Source: UBA987 sp047620825 (GTDB taxonomy: Bacteria > Bacteroidota > Bacteroidia > NS11-12g > UBA9320). Taken from it: a stretch of DNA of 7,993 bases. Under the pieces are notes generated by a model that worked only from the letters and a program-made list of their open reading frames with translations, was not told where the DNA came from and searched no databases. Shown here piece by piece: positions 7,070 to 7,993 of the stretch. Both the position numbers and the translations under genes were made by a program. The stretch covers positions 1 to 7,993 of the forward strand of contig JBLHOC010000145.1 of NCBI GenBank assembly GCA_047620825.1. Direction: 5' to 3'. The first letter of the stretch is position 1. Every line of letters begins with the position of its first letter.

Positions 7070-7993
7070 TTTAATTATAAGCTTTTTGACTGTCGACCCT
7101 TGAGTCGTTTCGATACCAATAAAGTACAAACCAGCAGCATAGTTCGCCGTGTTGATTGTTGCTTCGTTTTGAGTAGCAATCATTTCCATAGCACCATTGT
7201 AAACTGTTACTTGCTTCAATTGTATTGTTTGCTTTAGGCTTATGTTTACTTCCTGGTTGCTTGCAGGGTTAGGATAAATTGCAATAAGATTCTCTTCTAG
7301 TTTATTGATGCCAGCACCCGTTTCAATTTTTTCTAATGTATAATAGAACGATCCAACAGGACCTCCAACATACGCCGTAAAGAATATCTTCCATACAGAG
7401 CCACCACTTAATCGCACAAAATATGTGCGATCTTGCGCATATTCATATTGCATGGACGTGCGATTGTAAGACTTCCAATCCGACCCAATTTCAGAAATGT
7501 TCGTACCCCAAGTCAAATTGGTTGTATCATCACTTGTTACTGCGATTCCATCTCGCTGTGCAACCTCAATGCCTTTGTTCACTTTAATTCCAGTTACAGG
7601 GTAGTTTTGAAACTGACCAGGACCAGTAGGAATTGGAATGATGTATTCCGTAAAAACCAAATCCCAAGCTTCGGTAACAGGTTCTCTTGTCACAACTGAT
7701 CCGTTAGTGATTGAGTAGAAACCAAAGTTTTGACCTTTCATGTCGTCTTTGCCTACTTCTTTTTTCTCTTCGTTTGAACCATCAATATCCGCATAAGTGA
7801 ATGTATAGGTTCCAGTTTCTAAACTATTGATGTATATTTTTTTGTAGGATTGATCTGCCAATTGAAGCAGGAACACACTGTCTCCAGTGATGATGTGAGT
7901 TTGAACATTGTATATACCCCAACCAAGATCAAAACCATTCCCTTTCGCTAACTGCTGATTAAAAGCACCACTTGACCAAGATTCTGAGGAATT
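7067..7993 (-). CDS. HmuY-like protein with T9SS type A C-terminal sorting domain (5' partial)
   Basis: The frame is open to the window edge, so 308 C-terminal residues are visible and the N-terminus is missing; the GTG at 7874-7876 is an internal Val codon, not the start. Visible order (numbered from the edge): W-S-S-G near 6-9, FDLGWGIYNV (21-30) with H33, a beta-rich part with YTFTYADIDGSNE (63-75), GKDD (81-84), EPVTEAWDLVFTEYI (104-118), EIGSDWKSYN (168-177), then a segment rich in aromatics and Gly. The last ~75 residues are a T9SS sorting domain: YPNPAS (240-245), GLYFIGI (288-294) and the terminal KKLIIK. Known: such tails send proteins through the type IX system and are cleaved or attached to surface lipopolysaccharide. 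The HmuY-like blocks align with the lipoprotein encoded two genes downstream. It is the first visible gene of the operon and probably a secreted or surface ligand-capturing protein. Confidence 0.9.
   Translation of the reverse strand, partial: NSSESWSSGAFNQQLAKGNGFDLGWGIYNVQTHIITGDSVFLLQLADQSYKKIYINSLETGTYTFTYADIDGSNEEKKEVGKDDMKGQNFGFYSITNGSVVTREPVTEAWDLVFTEYIIPIPTGPGQFQNYPVTGIKVNKGIEVAQRDGIAVTSDDTTNLTWGTNISEIGSDWKSYNRTSMQYEYAQDRTYFVRLSGGSVWKIFFTAYVGGPVGSFYYTLEKIETGAGINKLEENLIAIYPNPASNQEVNISLKQTIQLKQVTVYNGAMEMIATQNEATINTANYAAGLYFIGIETTQGSTVKKLIIK

Noticed and set aside
7433..7699. Plus-strand open frame of 88 codons opposite the T9SS-tailed gene
   Set aside because: Antisense to a clearly coding HmuY-like/T9SS frame, with no recognisable content.
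7067..7876. Reading the T9SS-tailed gene as complete, starting at the GTG at 7874-7876
   Set aside because: The frame stays open for 39 more codons to the window edge and that part carries a block (FDLGWGIYNV) matching the paralogue, so the gene is cut by the edge and the GTG is an internal Val codon.

Overview
The window looks like a piece of a Bacteroidota chromosome (moderately AT-rich, marine or soil Cytophagales-like lineages plausible, lower rank not assignable). The clearest taxonomic mark is a type IX secretion (T9SS) C-terminal sorting domain on the protein at the right edge. Other support comes from a TonB-dependent receptor with a carboxypeptidase-like N-terminal extension, HmuY-like lipoproteins, and the lack of clear Shine-Dalgarno sequences in front of the genes.

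Left third, + strand (1-2579): the last 48 codons of an RND inner-membrane efflux pump, then a periplasmic adaptor lipoprotein (MFP/HlyD-like), then a TolC-family outer-membrane channel. The three overlap by 1 and 4 bases (TAATG, ATGA), so they form one translationally coupled tripartite efflux operon. Its promoter lies left of the window.

Middle (2580-2700): a 121-base gap between two convergent operons. It holds one weak hairpin with a T-run that would act on the minus strand.

Right two thirds, - strand (2701-7993, read right to left): a five-gene operon. It has (1) a HmuY-like protein with a T9SS sorting tail, cut by the window edge, (2) a TonB-dependent receptor with heme-receptor-like FRAP / His / NxxL features and a TTG start, (3) a second HmuY-like protein that is a lipoprotein, (4) a small exported protein, probably a beta-barrel, of unknown function, and (5) a short unknown lipoprotein. 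Junctions are 4-base gap, 4-base overlap, 41-base gap, 4-base overlap. The set resembles an expanded hmuYR heme (or related porphyrin/iron) acquisition locus. In the inferred model, one T9SS-secreted and one lipid-anchored HmuY paralogue capture ligand and hand it to the receptor; the last two genes are uncharacterised partners. The promoter of this operon also lies outside the window, to the right.

No RNA genes, insertion sequences, CRISPR arrays or phage genes were seen.
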